Source: Loktanella sp. M215 (GTDB lineage: Bacteria > Pseudomonadota > Alphaproteobacteria > Rhodobacterales > Rhodobacteraceae). Taken from it: a stretch of 64,000 bases of DNA. Made by a program: the position numbers and the translations under genes. The notes beneath the pieces were generated by a model. The model saw only the letters and a list, made by a program, of their open reading frames with translations. It was not told the DNA's origin and did no database searches. The stretch covers positions 1,456,001-1,520,000 of the forward strand of contig NZ_WMEA01000001.1 in the NCBI RefSeq assembly GCF_021735925.1. Direction: 5' to 3'. This document shows positions 32,893-41,241 of the stretch, one piece after another; the stretch's first letter is position 1, and each line of letters begins with the position of its first letter.

Positions 32893-34146
32893 TTAGCGCA
32901 GGGCGCGCCCCTTGATGATGGCGGCCTCACCGAAGCGCTGCCGGATCGCATCGGCGGCACGCTCTGCCCGGACCCGGCGGTCGGCGTCGGGATCGAGCAG
33001 ATCGCCGGACAGGTCGGCATCCGCCCCCGCGGTCAGTTCCGACAGGCCCACACCCAACAAGCGATAGGTCGGGTGTGGTCCTGCCGCGTCGAACAGTGCG
33101 CGGGCCGTGCGATAGATCGTGTCGGCGATTTGGGTTGGGTGTCGCAAGGATTGCCGGCGCGAGATCAGCGCGTGATCGCTGCGCTTGAGTTTCAGCAGGA
33201 CCACGCGTCCCGCGATATCCTTCGCCTTGGCCCGCGCGCTGACCTTTTCGGCCATGCGCCAGATGTGCCCGTCGAGGATGTCGGGATCGCTGGTGTCCTC
33301 GTGGAACGTCGTCTCGTTCGACAGGCCGCGGACGGGGGTATGCGCACTGATCCGGCGGCCGTCCTGACCCCGGGCAAGTTGCCACAGCCGGTCGCCCATG
33401 CCGCCGAAACGGTCGGCCAGATCGCGCCGGTCCCAGCGCAGCAGGTCGTCGAAGGTGCGGATGCCGGCGGATGCCAGACTTTCCTGTCCGACGGCACCGA
33501 TGCCCCAGATCAGGCGGACGGACCTGGGGCGCAGGAATTCCGTCGTCTCGGCCTGACCGATCAGGGAAAAGCCGCGCGGCTTGTCGAGGTCCGAGGCGAC
33601 CTTGGCCAGGAACTTGTTGTGCGACAGCCCGATGGAGCCCGACAGCCCGAGTTCGTCCTTCATGCGCTTGACGAGGCGCGCGAGCATGACGGCAGGCGGT
33701 GCACCGTGCAGACGGGCGGTGCCGGTCATGTCCATGAAGGCCTCGTCCAGCGATAGGGGTTCGACGACGGGGGTGAGGTCGTCCATCATCGCGCGGATCG
33801 CGCGAGAGGCTTCAACGTAGGCGTCAAATCGCGGTCTGACGATCACCGCGTCGGGACAGAGCTTCAGCGCCTGAAACATCGGCATTGCAGATTTCACGCC
33901 GCGGATGCGGGCGACGTAGCAGGCGGTGGAGACGACGCCCCGCCGGCCGCCGCCGATGATGACCGGCTTGTCGGCAAGGGCCGGGTTGTCACGTTTTTCC
34001 ACGCTGGCATAGAATGCGTCGCAGTCCATGTGGGCAATGGTCAGATCGAAGAGTTCGGGGTGTGATGTCACGCGCGGGCTGCGGCAGGCCGGGCACCGCC
34101 GTGCGGTGTCGAATGTGGTCAGGCAATCGCGGCACAGGCTGGGCAT
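32893..34146 (-). CDS. dinB: DNA polymerase IV with N-terminal zinc ribbon
   Basis: A 417-residue Y-family translesion polymerase. Catalytic acidic residues are in 'AHMDCDAFYASVE' (about residues 39-50) and 'SLDEAFMDM' (near 134-136). The steric gate region and finger/little-finger domains are present, ending in 'AAIIKGRAL'. An N-terminal extension of about 35 residues has two CxxC pairs (C5, C8, C18, C21), a zinc ribbon not found in E. coli DinB. The gene converges on the SLC13 permease gene with a 3-base gap. LexA boxes are not evident in the upstream region I could inspect. Confidence 0.95.
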   Translation of the reverse strand: MPSLCRDCLTTFDTARRCPACRSPRVTSHPELFDLTIAHMDCDAFYASVEKRDNPALADKPVIIGGGRRGVVSTACYVARIRGVKSAMPMFQALKLCPDAVIVRPRFDAYVEASRAIRAMMDDLTPVVEPLSLDEAFMDMTGTARLHGAPPAVMLARLVKRMKDELGLSGSIGLSHNKFLAKVASDLDKPRGFSLIGQAETTEFLRPRSVRLIWGIGAVGQESLASAGIRTFDDLLRWDRRDLADRFGGMGDRLWQLARGQDGRRISAHTPVRGLSNETTFHEDTSDPDILDGHIWRMAEKVSARAKAKDIAGRVVLLKLKRSDHALISRRQSLRHPTQIADTIYRTARALFDAAGPHPTYRLLGVGLSELTAGADADLSGDLLDPDADRRVRAERAADAIRQRFGEAAIIKGRALR

Positions 34147-34171
34147 GGGTCATAGATAAGGGGTGCGCGGC

Positions 34172-34624
34172 ATGGCGACAACGCAGGAGTTCGACGGGGC
34201 CAAGGTGGCGCTGTTCCTCGGGCACCGGTTGCTGATCATCCGGCGCGACGACAGGCCCGACATTGTCGATGCGGGACTGTGGGATTTTCCCGGCGGCGGG
34301 CGGGAGGGGGAGGAGACGCCCTTTCAGACCGTCGCGCGCGAAACCCGCGAGGAAGTGGGTCTGGTGCTGACACCTGCTTGCGTGCTGTGGCAGCGCCGGT
34401 TCGCAGCACCCCAAGGGTCGGACCGCTGGTTCTTTGTCGCGCGACTGCTGGCGCGGATGCAGGCAGACGTGGTGTTCGGCGACGAGGGGCAGGGCTGGCG
34501 GATGGCGGATGTGCCGGAGGTTCTGGCGCTGCCGGATGTCGCAGGCGCCTTGCAGCAGCGTCTGGCGCTGTGGCTGGCGGGCGAGGCCGCGTGCGACGCC
34601 GTGCCTGCGGGTCTGTCGGTCTGA
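34172..34624 (+). CDS. NUDIX hydrolase
   Basis: A 150-residue pyrophosphohydrolase. The Nudix box GX5EX7REUXEEXGU is intact as 'GGREGEE…RETREEVGL' (about residues 46-66), preceded by 'AGLWDFPGGG'. I chose ATG 34172 over the GTG at 34163 because it has a ribosome-binding purine stretch (AAGGGG) at better distance. The family hydrolyses nucleoside diphosphate-X compounds; the substrate cannot be read off. The Pol IV gene diverges upstream by 25 bases, so the two may share a promoter region. Confidence 0.92.
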   Translation: MATTQEFDGAKVALFLGHRLLIIRRDDRPDIVDAGLWDFPGGGREGEETPFQTVARETREEVGLVLTPACVLWQRRFAAPQGSDRWFFVARLLARMQADVVFGDEGQGWRMADVPEVLALPDVAGALQQRLALWLAGEAACDAVPAGLSV

Positions 34625-34755
34625 CGCGGCCGGGCAGCGCCGCACGTGTTGCACCCGGCGCGCTTGGCGACTGGTCACGCGGTACGGCGGCCGATTGGGG
34701 GTGGCGGCGTCCGGGGTGCTGTGGCTAAACCCGGCAAGGGAAAGGGGGCGTGGTC

Positions 34756-36762
34756 ATGGGTTATCTTCTGGGAGTCGATACCGGCGGCACCTACACCGAC
34801 GCGGTCGTGCTGGATGGCGACGCGACTCGCGTGCTGGCGCGGGCCAAGGCGCTGACCAGTCGCCCTGATCTTGCCATCGGCGTGGCCGGGGCGATCGATG
34901 CGGCGATTGCCGATGCCGGGATTGCTGCGGCCGAGATCGAGATCGTTGCGCTCTCCACCACGCTGGCCACAAATGCCTTGGTGGAGGGGCAGGGCGGACG
35001 CGTCGCCCTTGTGGCGATCGGGTTCGACCCCGCATCCCTCGTCCGTGCGGGGCTGGAGGACGCGATGCGGGGCGATCCTGTCTTTGCCATCGCAGGGGGC
35101 CATACGCACGCGGGCACTGAGGCGGCAGACCTTGACCTTGCGGCGCTGAACCGTGCGCTGGACGACGCAAGCGGGATCACCGGTTTTGCGGTTGCGGCAC
35201 ATTTCGCCACGCGCAATCCGGCCCATGAACTCACCGCAGCCGCTGCGATCCGGGCGCGGACCGGCCTGCCCGTCACCTGCTCTCACGAGCTTTCGGCGGC
35301 GCTGGGCGGGCCGAAACGGGCCCTGACGGCCGTGCTGAATGCGCGACTGATCGGCATGATTGCCGGACTGATCACTGCGGTCGAGGGGCATCTGGCCCAG
35401 TCCGGTATCGCGGCCCGGTTGATGGTCGTGCGGGGCGATGGCGCGCTTATTCCCGCGGACATGGCGCGGGTGCGCCCGATCGAGACGATCCTGAGCGGAC
35501 CTGCCGCCTCGGTCGCCGGGGCGGCCTGGCTGACGGATGTGCAGGATGCCATGATTTCGGATATCGGCGGCACCACGACCGACATCTGCCAGTTGCAGGG
35601 CGGGCGTCCGCGGATCGATCCGCAGGGGGCAATGGTCGGCGGATTCCGCACCATGGTCGAGGCCGTGGCGATGCGGACCTTCGGCCTGGGCGGCGACAGT
35701 GCGGTGACAGTGACCGGAGGCCTGACGGGAGGCCTGCAGTTGGGGCCCCGGCGCGTGATGCCGATCGCACTTTTGGCGCAGACCCATCCGGCGCTGGTGC
35801 ATCCGGCACTGGATGCGGCGCTGGCGCTGGACGGCCCACCTTTGGACGGGGCTGCCTTTATCGTGCCGCTGTGGGATGTTCCCCCGGTCGGGCGTGACGC
35901 GCGAGAGGCGGCCATTGTCGCAGGTCTGATCCATGGTCCTGTCCGGATGGGTGACGTCGTGACGACCCGGTTGGAACAGCCGGCCCTGATGCGCCTGGTG
36001 GCGCAGGGTCACGCGCTGATCGCCGATGTCACGCCCTCCGATGCGGCCCATGTGCTGGGGCTGGCGGATGTCTGGGATGCGGAGGCGGCCGTGAAAGCGA
36101 TGACACTGCTGGCCCGCCGACGGCGCGGCGACGGTCAGCGGATCGCACCGGATGCCGACACGCTGGCACGCGCGATCGTGGATCAGGTCACGGCGCAGAC
36201 GGTCGACTGCCTGCTGCAGGCGGCCTTTGCCGACGACGGTCGTGATTGGGGCACAGCTACGCCCGAACATCTGGCGCGGCATCCGTTGACCGTGGCCGGT
36301 CTGGACGGGCACGCGGGACTGATCACGACGCGGCTTGGCCTTGGTGTGCCTGTGGTCGGCCTTGGCGCGCCTGCGGCCACCTATTACGGCGCAGTGGGGC
36401 AGCGTCTGGCGACCCGCATGATCGTGCCGGAACATGCGGACGTGGCCAATGCCATCGGCGCGGTCGTGGGACAGGTTGTCATGCAGGCCAGAGGCAGCGT
36501 GACGGCGCCGGCGCCCGGGCGATGCGTGGCCCATCTGGCCGACGGTCCGCAGACATTTGCAACGCCAGAGGACGCCATTTCGGCACTGGAAGCGGCCCTG
36601 ATCGCCAGTGCCACCGCGCAGGCCCATGCTGCGGGCGTGACCGATCCGCAGGTTGCCGTGACGCGGGACGTGAACAGCGCCCGCATCGAAGGGCAAGAGA
36701 CGTTTTTCGGGGCCGATCTGCGCGCGACGGCGCGCGGGCGTCCGCGGATCGCCCATGGCTGA
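34756..36762 (+). CDS. Hydantoinase/oxoprolinase-family protein (HyuA-like)
   Basis: A 668-residue HyuA-type ATP-dependent amidohydrolase subunit. The N-terminal 'LLGVDTGGTYTDAVVL' is the family phosphate-binding motif, and 'DIGGTTTDICQLQGGRP' near residue 270 is the second actin-like phosphate loop. The family includes 5-oxoprolinase and N-methylhydantoinase A. I chose ATG 34756 (GTG 34750 is also possible); AAAGGGGG precedes it. Normally a HyuB partner (about 550 residues) is adjacent, but here the next gene is a CDP-alcohol phosphatidyltransferase, so this looks like a solitary HyuA-like protein. The reaction is therefore uncertain. Confidence 0.9.
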   Translation: MGYLLGVDTGGTYTDAVVLDGDATRVLARAKALTSRPDLAIGVAGAIDAAIADAGIAAAEIEIVALSTTLATNALVEGQGGRVALVAIGFDPASLVRAGLEDAMRGDPVFAIAGGHTHAGTEAADLDLAALNRALDDASGITGFAVAAHFATRNPAHELTAAAAIRARTGLPVTCSHELSAALGGPKRALTAVLNARLIGMIAGLITAVEGHLAQSGIAARLMVVRGDGALIPADMARVRPIETILSGPAASVAGAAWLTDVQDAMISDIGGTTTDICQLQGGRPRIDPQGAMVGGFRTMVEAVAMRTFGLGGDSAVTVTGGLTGGLQLGPRRVMPIALLAQTHPALVHPALDAALALDGPPLDGAAFIVPLWDVPPVGRDAREAAIVAGLIHGPVRMGDVVTTRLEQPALMRLVAQGHALIADVTPSDAAHVLGLADVWDAEAAVKAMTLLARRRRGDGQRIAPDADTLARAIVDQVTAQTVDCLLQAAFADDGRDWGTATPEHLARHPLTVAGLDGHAGLITTRLGLGVPVVGLGAPAATYYGAVGQRLATRMIVPEHADVANAIGAVVGQVVMQARGSVTAPAPGRCVAHLADGPQTFATPEDAISALEAALIASATAQAHAAGVTDPQVAVTRDVNSARIEGQETFFGADLRATARGRPRIAHG

Positions 36763-36772
36763 TCTGCTGATA

Positions 36773-36814
36773 CACAGACCGGTCGCCCGCGACGGCTGCA
36801 CAACGCGGTCTGTG
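36773..36814 (+). other. Compound inverted repeat after the HyuA-like gene
   Basis: CACAGACCG (36773-36781) pairs with CGGTCTGTG (36806-36814), and inside it GTCGC/GCGAC (36782-36793) forms a second short stem. No T-run. Possible transcript-end or processing structure 11 bases after the gene. Confidence 0.4.
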
Positions 36815-36939
36815 CGCAAGATGGACGACGCAGCCCCGCCGCGCGGATGTCTTAAGACAGTGCCTCACGTTTGCGTCAGGCGGATTGCGCAGGCCAGTGC
36901 GCCGGGCCAGAACGTGACAACACGCAGGATTATGCCACG

Positions 36940-37542
36940 ATGCTCGACCGCCTCGCCCGCCGTCTGATCGACCCGCCCCTGAACCGGCTGGGCCGTGGCT
37001 TGGCCGCCCGTGGGTGGAGCGCCAACGGCGTCACGCTGCTGGGCCTCGGGCTCGGGGCGCTTGCGGCGGTCACCATCGCACTTGGAGCGCCGCTGCTGGC
37101 GTTGATCCCGCTTCTGGCCAGTCGGCTGGCCGACGGGCTGGATGGTGCTGTCGCACGGGCAACGCAGAAGACCGATTTTGGCGGATATCTTGATATCGCG
37201 TGTGATTTTGCTTTCTACGGGGCAATACCATTGGCTTTTGTGTTCTATGATGCTGCTAACGGTTTACCTGCGGCCTTTGTACTGGCGTCGTTCTATTTCA
37301 ACGGCACCAGTTTTCTTGGCTACGCCATCGTCGCGGAAAAGCGCGGACTGTCGACGCAGGCCCAGGGCGTGAAGTCCCTGTATTACTCCAATGGCCTGCT
37401 GGAAGGGACCGAGACCATCGTCTATTTCGTCCTGCTGTGCCTGTTCCCCGCAGCCTTTGCCCCCCTGTCTTGGGTCTTCGGCGGGCTATGTTACCTTACT
37501 GCGACCCTGCGCCTGTATGGCGCATCCAAGTTGTTCACGTGA
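36940..37542 (+). CDS. ynjF: CDP-alcohol phosphatidyltransferase family protein (YnjF-like)
   Basis: A 200-residue membrane protein with about five to six hydrophobic segments. The CDP-alcohol phosphotransferase motif is intact: 'DGLDGAVARATQKTDFGGYLDIACD' in positions about 64-88 carries the D-G-x2-A-R…G-x3-D-x3-D residues that bind metal and CDP. These enzymes transfer a phosphatidyl group from CDP-diacylglycerol (or a similar donor) to an alcohol. ATG 36940 is the first good start; no strong ribosome-binding site is visible. It is followed 10 bases later by ynjB, and E. coli likewise clusters ynjF with ynjBCD. The acceptor alcohol is unknown. Confidence 0.85.
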   Translation: MLDRLARRLIDPPLNRLGRGLAARGWSANGVTLLGLGLGALAAVTIALGAPLLALIPLLASRLADGLDGAVARATQKTDFGGYLDIACDFAFYGAIPLAFVFYDAANGLPAAFVLASFYFNGTSFLGYAIVAEKRGLSTQAQGVKSLYYSNGLLEGTETIVYFVLLCLFPAAFAPLSWVFGGLCYLTATLRLYGASKLFT

Positions 37543-37552
37543 AAGGACTCCG

Positions 37553-38749
37553 ATGAAATCCCTCGCCCTTCTGGCCGCACTGGCCCTGCCTCTGTCCGCC
37601 CACGCACAGACTGACCCTGCCGACTGGGATGCGGTGATCGCCGCCGCCAAAGGGCAGACCGTGTACTGGAACGCCTGGGGCGGGTCCACGACGACCAACG
37701 ATTTCATTGCCTGGATCGGCGACAAGGTGAAAACCGAATACGGCGTCACGCTGGAGCACGTCAAACTGACCGACACCGCCGATGCGGTAACCCGCGTGCT
37801 GGCGGAAAAGCAGGCCGGGACGGACACGGGCGGCGCCATCGACATGATCTGGATCAACGGCGCGAACTTCGCCGCGATGAAGGATGCGGGGCTGCTTTAT
37901 GGTCCCTTCGCCGAGCAATTGCCGAACTGGCAGTATGTCGACACCGCAGGCAAGACCGTGCAGACCGACTTTACGGTCCCCGTCGAAGGCTACGAATCCC
38001 CTTGGGCAATGGCGCAGGTCGTTTTCGTCTACGACAGCGAGACGATGGAGCCTTTGGGGTCCATGCAGGCGATCCTCGACTGGGCGACGGCGCACCCGGG
38101 CCGCTTTACCTATCCGCAGCCGCCGGATTTCCTTGGGACGACATTCCTCAAGCAGGTGTTGGTGGATACATTGGATGATCCAAGTGTCCTGCAACAGCCC
38201 GCGACGGATGAAAACTACGCCGAGGTGACGGCACCTCTCTGGGATTACCTCGACAAGTTGACGCCGACGCTGTGGCGCGAGGGCCGTGCCTATCCCGCGA
38301 CCGGCACCGCCATGTTCCCGCTGATCGCTGATGGAGAGATCGATCTGTCGACCTCCTTCAGCCCCGGTGCCGCGACTGCGGCGATTGCCAACAACGAGCT
38401 GCCGGATACCGTCCGGACCTTCGTGCTGGACAAGGGCACCATCGGTAACGCGAGCTTCGTGGCGATCCCCTACAATTCCTCCCACACCGAAGGTGCGATG
38501 GTTGTAGCCAACGCCCTGCTGTCGCCAGAGGCGCAGGCCCGCGCGCAGGACCCCGGCATCCTTGGCTACGGCACCGTGCTGGCGATCGACAAGCTGGATA
38601 CGGACCAGAAGGCCCTGTTCGATGCCCTCGACCTTGGCATTGCCACGCTGTCGCCAGAGCAGCTTGGCACCGTGCAGGCCGAACCGCACCCCAGCTGGAT
38701 GACCCGGATCGCCGACGACTGGACCAGCCGTTACGGCGTGGCGCAGTAG
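37553..38749 (+). CDS. ynjB: ABC transporter substrate-binding protein YnjB-like
   Basis: A 398-residue periplasmic binding protein. ATG 37553 follows AAAGGA and starts a signal peptide (MKSLALLAALALPLSAHA). The mature N-terminus 'DWDAVIAAAKGQTVYWNAWGGSTTTNDFI' and 'IDMIWINGANFAAMKDAGLLYGPF' match the YnjB family, which is related to thiamine- and iron-type receptors (ThiB class). The C-terminal Trp-rich 'PSWMTRIADDWTSRYG' is also typical. It opens the ynjBCD operon and lies 10 bases after ynjF. YnjB ligands have not been settled. Confidence 0.9.
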   Translation: MKSLALLAALALPLSAHAQTDPADWDAVIAAAKGQTVYWNAWGGSTTTNDFIAWIGDKVKTEYGVTLEHVKLTDTADAVTRVLAEKQAGTDTGGAIDMIWINGANFAAMKDAGLLYGPFAEQLPNWQYVDTAGKTVQTDFTVPVEGYESPWAMAQVVFVYDSETMEPLGSMQAILDWATAHPGRFTYPQPPDFLGTTFLKQVLVDTLDDPSVLQQPATDENYAEVTAPLWDYLDKLTPTLWREGRAYPATGTAMFPLIADGEIDLSTSFSPGAATAAIANNELPDTVRTFVLDKGTIGNASFVAIPYNSSHTEGAMVVANALLSPEAQARAQDPGILGYGTVLAIDKLDTDQKALFDALDLGIATLSPEQLGTVQAEPHPSWMTRIADDWTSRYGVAQ

Positions 38750-38852
38750 GTTTGCCGTTGCCGGTGCATGCGGATCAGGGCAGCCGCCGTTCGCGGGGCC
38801 GAACGGCGGCTGCAAGATATGATCGCGTGCAACCGTGCATCCGCATTCTGGC

Positions 38853-40544
38853 ATGAGGAACCGCCTTTTGCCCGTCGTGCCGGCGCTGACGCTGCTTGCG
38901 ATGCTTGGCCCTGTCCTGGCGGGACTTTACGGCACGGTCCTGCCGGCCTTTGGCCATCTGCCTGCCGCCGGGCTGACGGGGCCGAACCTCGATGCCTTTC
39001 GGGCTCTGCTGGCCTGGCCCGGCCTGTCGCGCAGCGTGATGCTGTCGCTGACGACCGGTCTTGGCACGACCGTCATCGCGCTGACGCTGGTGATGCTGCT
39101 GGTCGCGGGCTGGTCCGGGACGCGGGCGTTTCGCGTTCTCGAACGCCTGCTCTCGCCGCTCCTCAGCGTGCCGCATGCCGCCGCCGCCTTCGGCCTTGCC
39201 TTTCTGATCGCGCCATCGGGCTGGATTGCCCGCCTGTTGTCGCCGGGCGTGACCGGATGGACGAACCCGCCCGACTGGCTGATCGTGCAGGATCCCTGGG
39301 GTCTGACGATGATCGGCGGCATGGTCGTGAAGGAGATGCCGTTTCTGCTGCTGATGACCCTTGCAGCCCTTGGCCAGACTGACGCGGCCCGCGCCCGCCA
39401 GATCGCTGCGGCGCTTGGGTATGGTCGCACCACCGGCTGGTTGAAGGCCGTCTTTCCAAGGGTCTACGCCCAGATCCGCCTGCCGGTCTACGTCGTCCTC
39501 GCCTACGGGATGAGCGTCGTGGACGTGGCCCTGATCCTTGGACCCAACACGCCGCCGCCGCTGTCCGTTCAGATCGTGAAATGGATGGGGCAGCCGGATT
39601 TCACCGCGCGCCTGCTCGCGTCGTCTGCCGCGCTGCTGCAACTGGCTCTTGTCATGGGTGCCTTGCTGGCCTGGCGGGTGGGGGAAATGCTGGTGGCCCG
39701 GCTGGGCCTTGCATGGATAAACGGCGGTCACAGAGGCGCACAGGATGCGCCGGTCCGCGCCATGGCGCTGACCGGTGGGGCCGTGGCCGCGCTGTCGGTC
39801 CTGCTGGGCCTTGGCGTGCTGGGTGTCTGGTCCTTTGCCGGCTACTGGGGCTTTCCCGACGCGCTGCCCGACGCCTTTACGCTCAAGACCTGGATGCGGC
39901 AGGGCGACGGCGTGCTGGCGGCTTTGAGAGAGACCGCTCTGATCGCGGGTGTCGTGACCTTTGCAGCACTGATCCTGACGGTAGGATGCCTTGAGGCAGA
40001 GTATCGCCACCGCCGCACCCTGACGCAACGCGGCCTCTGGCTGCTGTATTTGCCGCTGCTGATCCCGCAGACGGCGTTTTTGCCGGGCTTGCAGGGGCTG
40101 CTGCTGACCCTTGGCGCCGATGTCGGACGGGCGCCGGTGATGCTGGCGCATCTGGTCTTTGTCCTGCCTTATGTCTTTCTGTCGCTGGCCGATCCGTTCC
40201 GGGCGTGGGACATGCGCAACGGCACGGTCGCAGCGGCCTTGGGCGCCTCGCCTGACGGCATCCTGTGGCGGGTGCGTCTGCCGATGCTGCTGCGGCCCGT
40301 GCTGACGGCGGTGGCGGTGGGCCTGTCGGTCAGCGTCGGGCAATACCTGCCGACCCTGCTGATCGGCGGCGGGCGGGTCGCGACACTGACGACCGAGGCG
40401 GTGGCGCTGTCGTCCGGCGGCGATCGCCGGGCCATCGCCGTGTTCGGCCTGATGCAGACGGGGGCGGCGCTGGTCCCCTTTGCGCTGGCACTGCTGGTCC
40501 CCGCCCTCGTCTGGCGCAATCGGAAAGGATTACAGCATGGATAA
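38853..40544 (+). CDS. ynjC: ABC transporter permease YnjC-like (fused double permease)
   Basis: A 563-residue inner-membrane protein made of two permease halves fused in one chain, each with about 6 membrane segments and an EAA-like loop ('RQIAAALGYGRTTGWLKAVFP' in the first half and 'GTVAAALGASPDGILWRVRLP' in the second). This fused-double arrangement is like ThiP and FbpB. I chose ATG 38853; a GTG at 38835 would add 6 residues. It overlaps the ATPase gene by eight bases. It forms the pore for the YnjB-delivered substrate. Confidence 0.9.
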   Translation: MRNRLLPVVPALTLLAMLGPVLAGLYGTVLPAFGHLPAAGLTGPNLDAFRALLAWPGLSRSVMLSLTTGLGTTVIALTLVMLLVAGWSGTRAFRVLERLLSPLLSVPHAAAAFGLAFLIAPSGWIARLLSPGVTGWTNPPDWLIVQDPWGLTMIGGMVVKEMPFLLLMTLAALGQTDAARARQIAAALGYGRTTGWLKAVFPRVYAQIRLPVYVVLAYGMSVVDVALILGPNTPPPLSVQIVKWMGQPDFTARLLASSAALLQLALVMGALLAWRVGEMLVARLGLAWINGGHRGAQDAPVRAMALTGGAVAALSVLLGLGVLGVWSFAGYWGFPDALPDAFTLKTWMRQGDGVLAALRETALIAGVVTFAALILTVGCLEAEYRHRRTLTQRGLWLLYLPLLIPQTAFLPGLQGLLLTLGADVGRAPVMLAHLVFVLPYVFLSLADPFRAWDMRNGTVAAALGASPDGILWRVRLPMLLRPVLTAVAVGLSVSVGQYLPTLLIGGGRVATLTTEAVALSSGGDRRAIAVFGLMQTGAALVPFALALLVPALVWRNRKGLQHG

Positions 40545-41172
40545 GGGCCTGACGCTGGACCGCGTGGCGATCTTCAAGGATGGCACACCGCTCGTCGCCC
40601 TCGACCGGCATATCGCACCGGGAGAGGTCGTGTCCGTCATGGGCCCCTCCGGCATCGGCAAGTCGACGTTGCTGTCGGTCGTGACGGGCACCTTGCCGCC
40701 TGCGTTCACCTTCACCGGGCGGGTTTTGCTGGACGGGCGCGACATCACCCGTGCAGCCCCGCACCGGCGCATGGTGGGCATCCTCTTTCAGGATGATTTG
40801 CTGTTCCCCCACCTGTCCGTCGGCGCGAACCTCGCCTTCGGCCTGCGGCCGGGCGGCAACAGCGCCGACCGCCGCAAACGCATCGCGCAGGCGCTGGAGG
40901 AGGTCGATCTGGCGGGGTTCGCCGACCGCGATCCCGCCACCCTGTCGGGCGGGCAGAAGGCGCGTGTCGCGCTGATGCGGATGCTGCTGGCAGAGCCGTG
41001 CGCGCTGCTGCTGGACGAGGCGTTCAGCCGTCTTGATACGGCGCTGCGCGCGCAGATCCGCGACCTTGTCTTTGCCCGCGCCCGCGACCGTGCCCTGCCG
41101 GTCCTGATGGTCACCCACGATGCCGAGGATGCTGCCGCTGCCAAGGGTGCCATCGTCAATCTGGGCGACTGA
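40537..41172 (+). CDS. ynjD: ABC transporter ATP-binding protein YnjD-like
   Basis: A 211-residue ATPase. Walker A 'GPSGIGKSTLL' is near residue 33, signature 'LSGGQKARVALMRMLL' near 132, Walker B 'ALLLDEAFSRLD', and the switch His 'LMVTHDAEDAAAA'. The length matches E. coli YnjD (217). ATG 40537 is inside the last codons of ynjC (8-base overlap ATGGATAA), which indicates translational coupling. It powers the YnjBC importer. Confidence 0.93.
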   Translation: MDKGLTLDRVAIFKDGTPLVALDRHIAPGEVVSVMGPSGIGKSTLLSVVTGTLPPAFTFTGRVLLDGRDITRAAPHRRMVGILFQDDLLFPHLSVGANLAFGLRPGGNSADRRKRIAQALEEVDLAGFADRDPATLSGGQKARVALMRMLLAEPCALLLDEAFSRLDTALRAQIRDLVFARARDRALPVLMVTHDAEDAAAAKGAIVNLGD

Positions 41173-41241
41173 CGCGCGCCGAGGCACACGCGAAATTGCA
41201 CACGGTCCACGAAATTCATGCCATGATCGCCGCATCCGGCG

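Noticed and set aside
34675..36819. A 714-codon open minus-strand frame opposite the HyuA-like gene
   Set aside because: Shadow of the HyuA-like gene; no signal, motif or plausible codon bias of its own.
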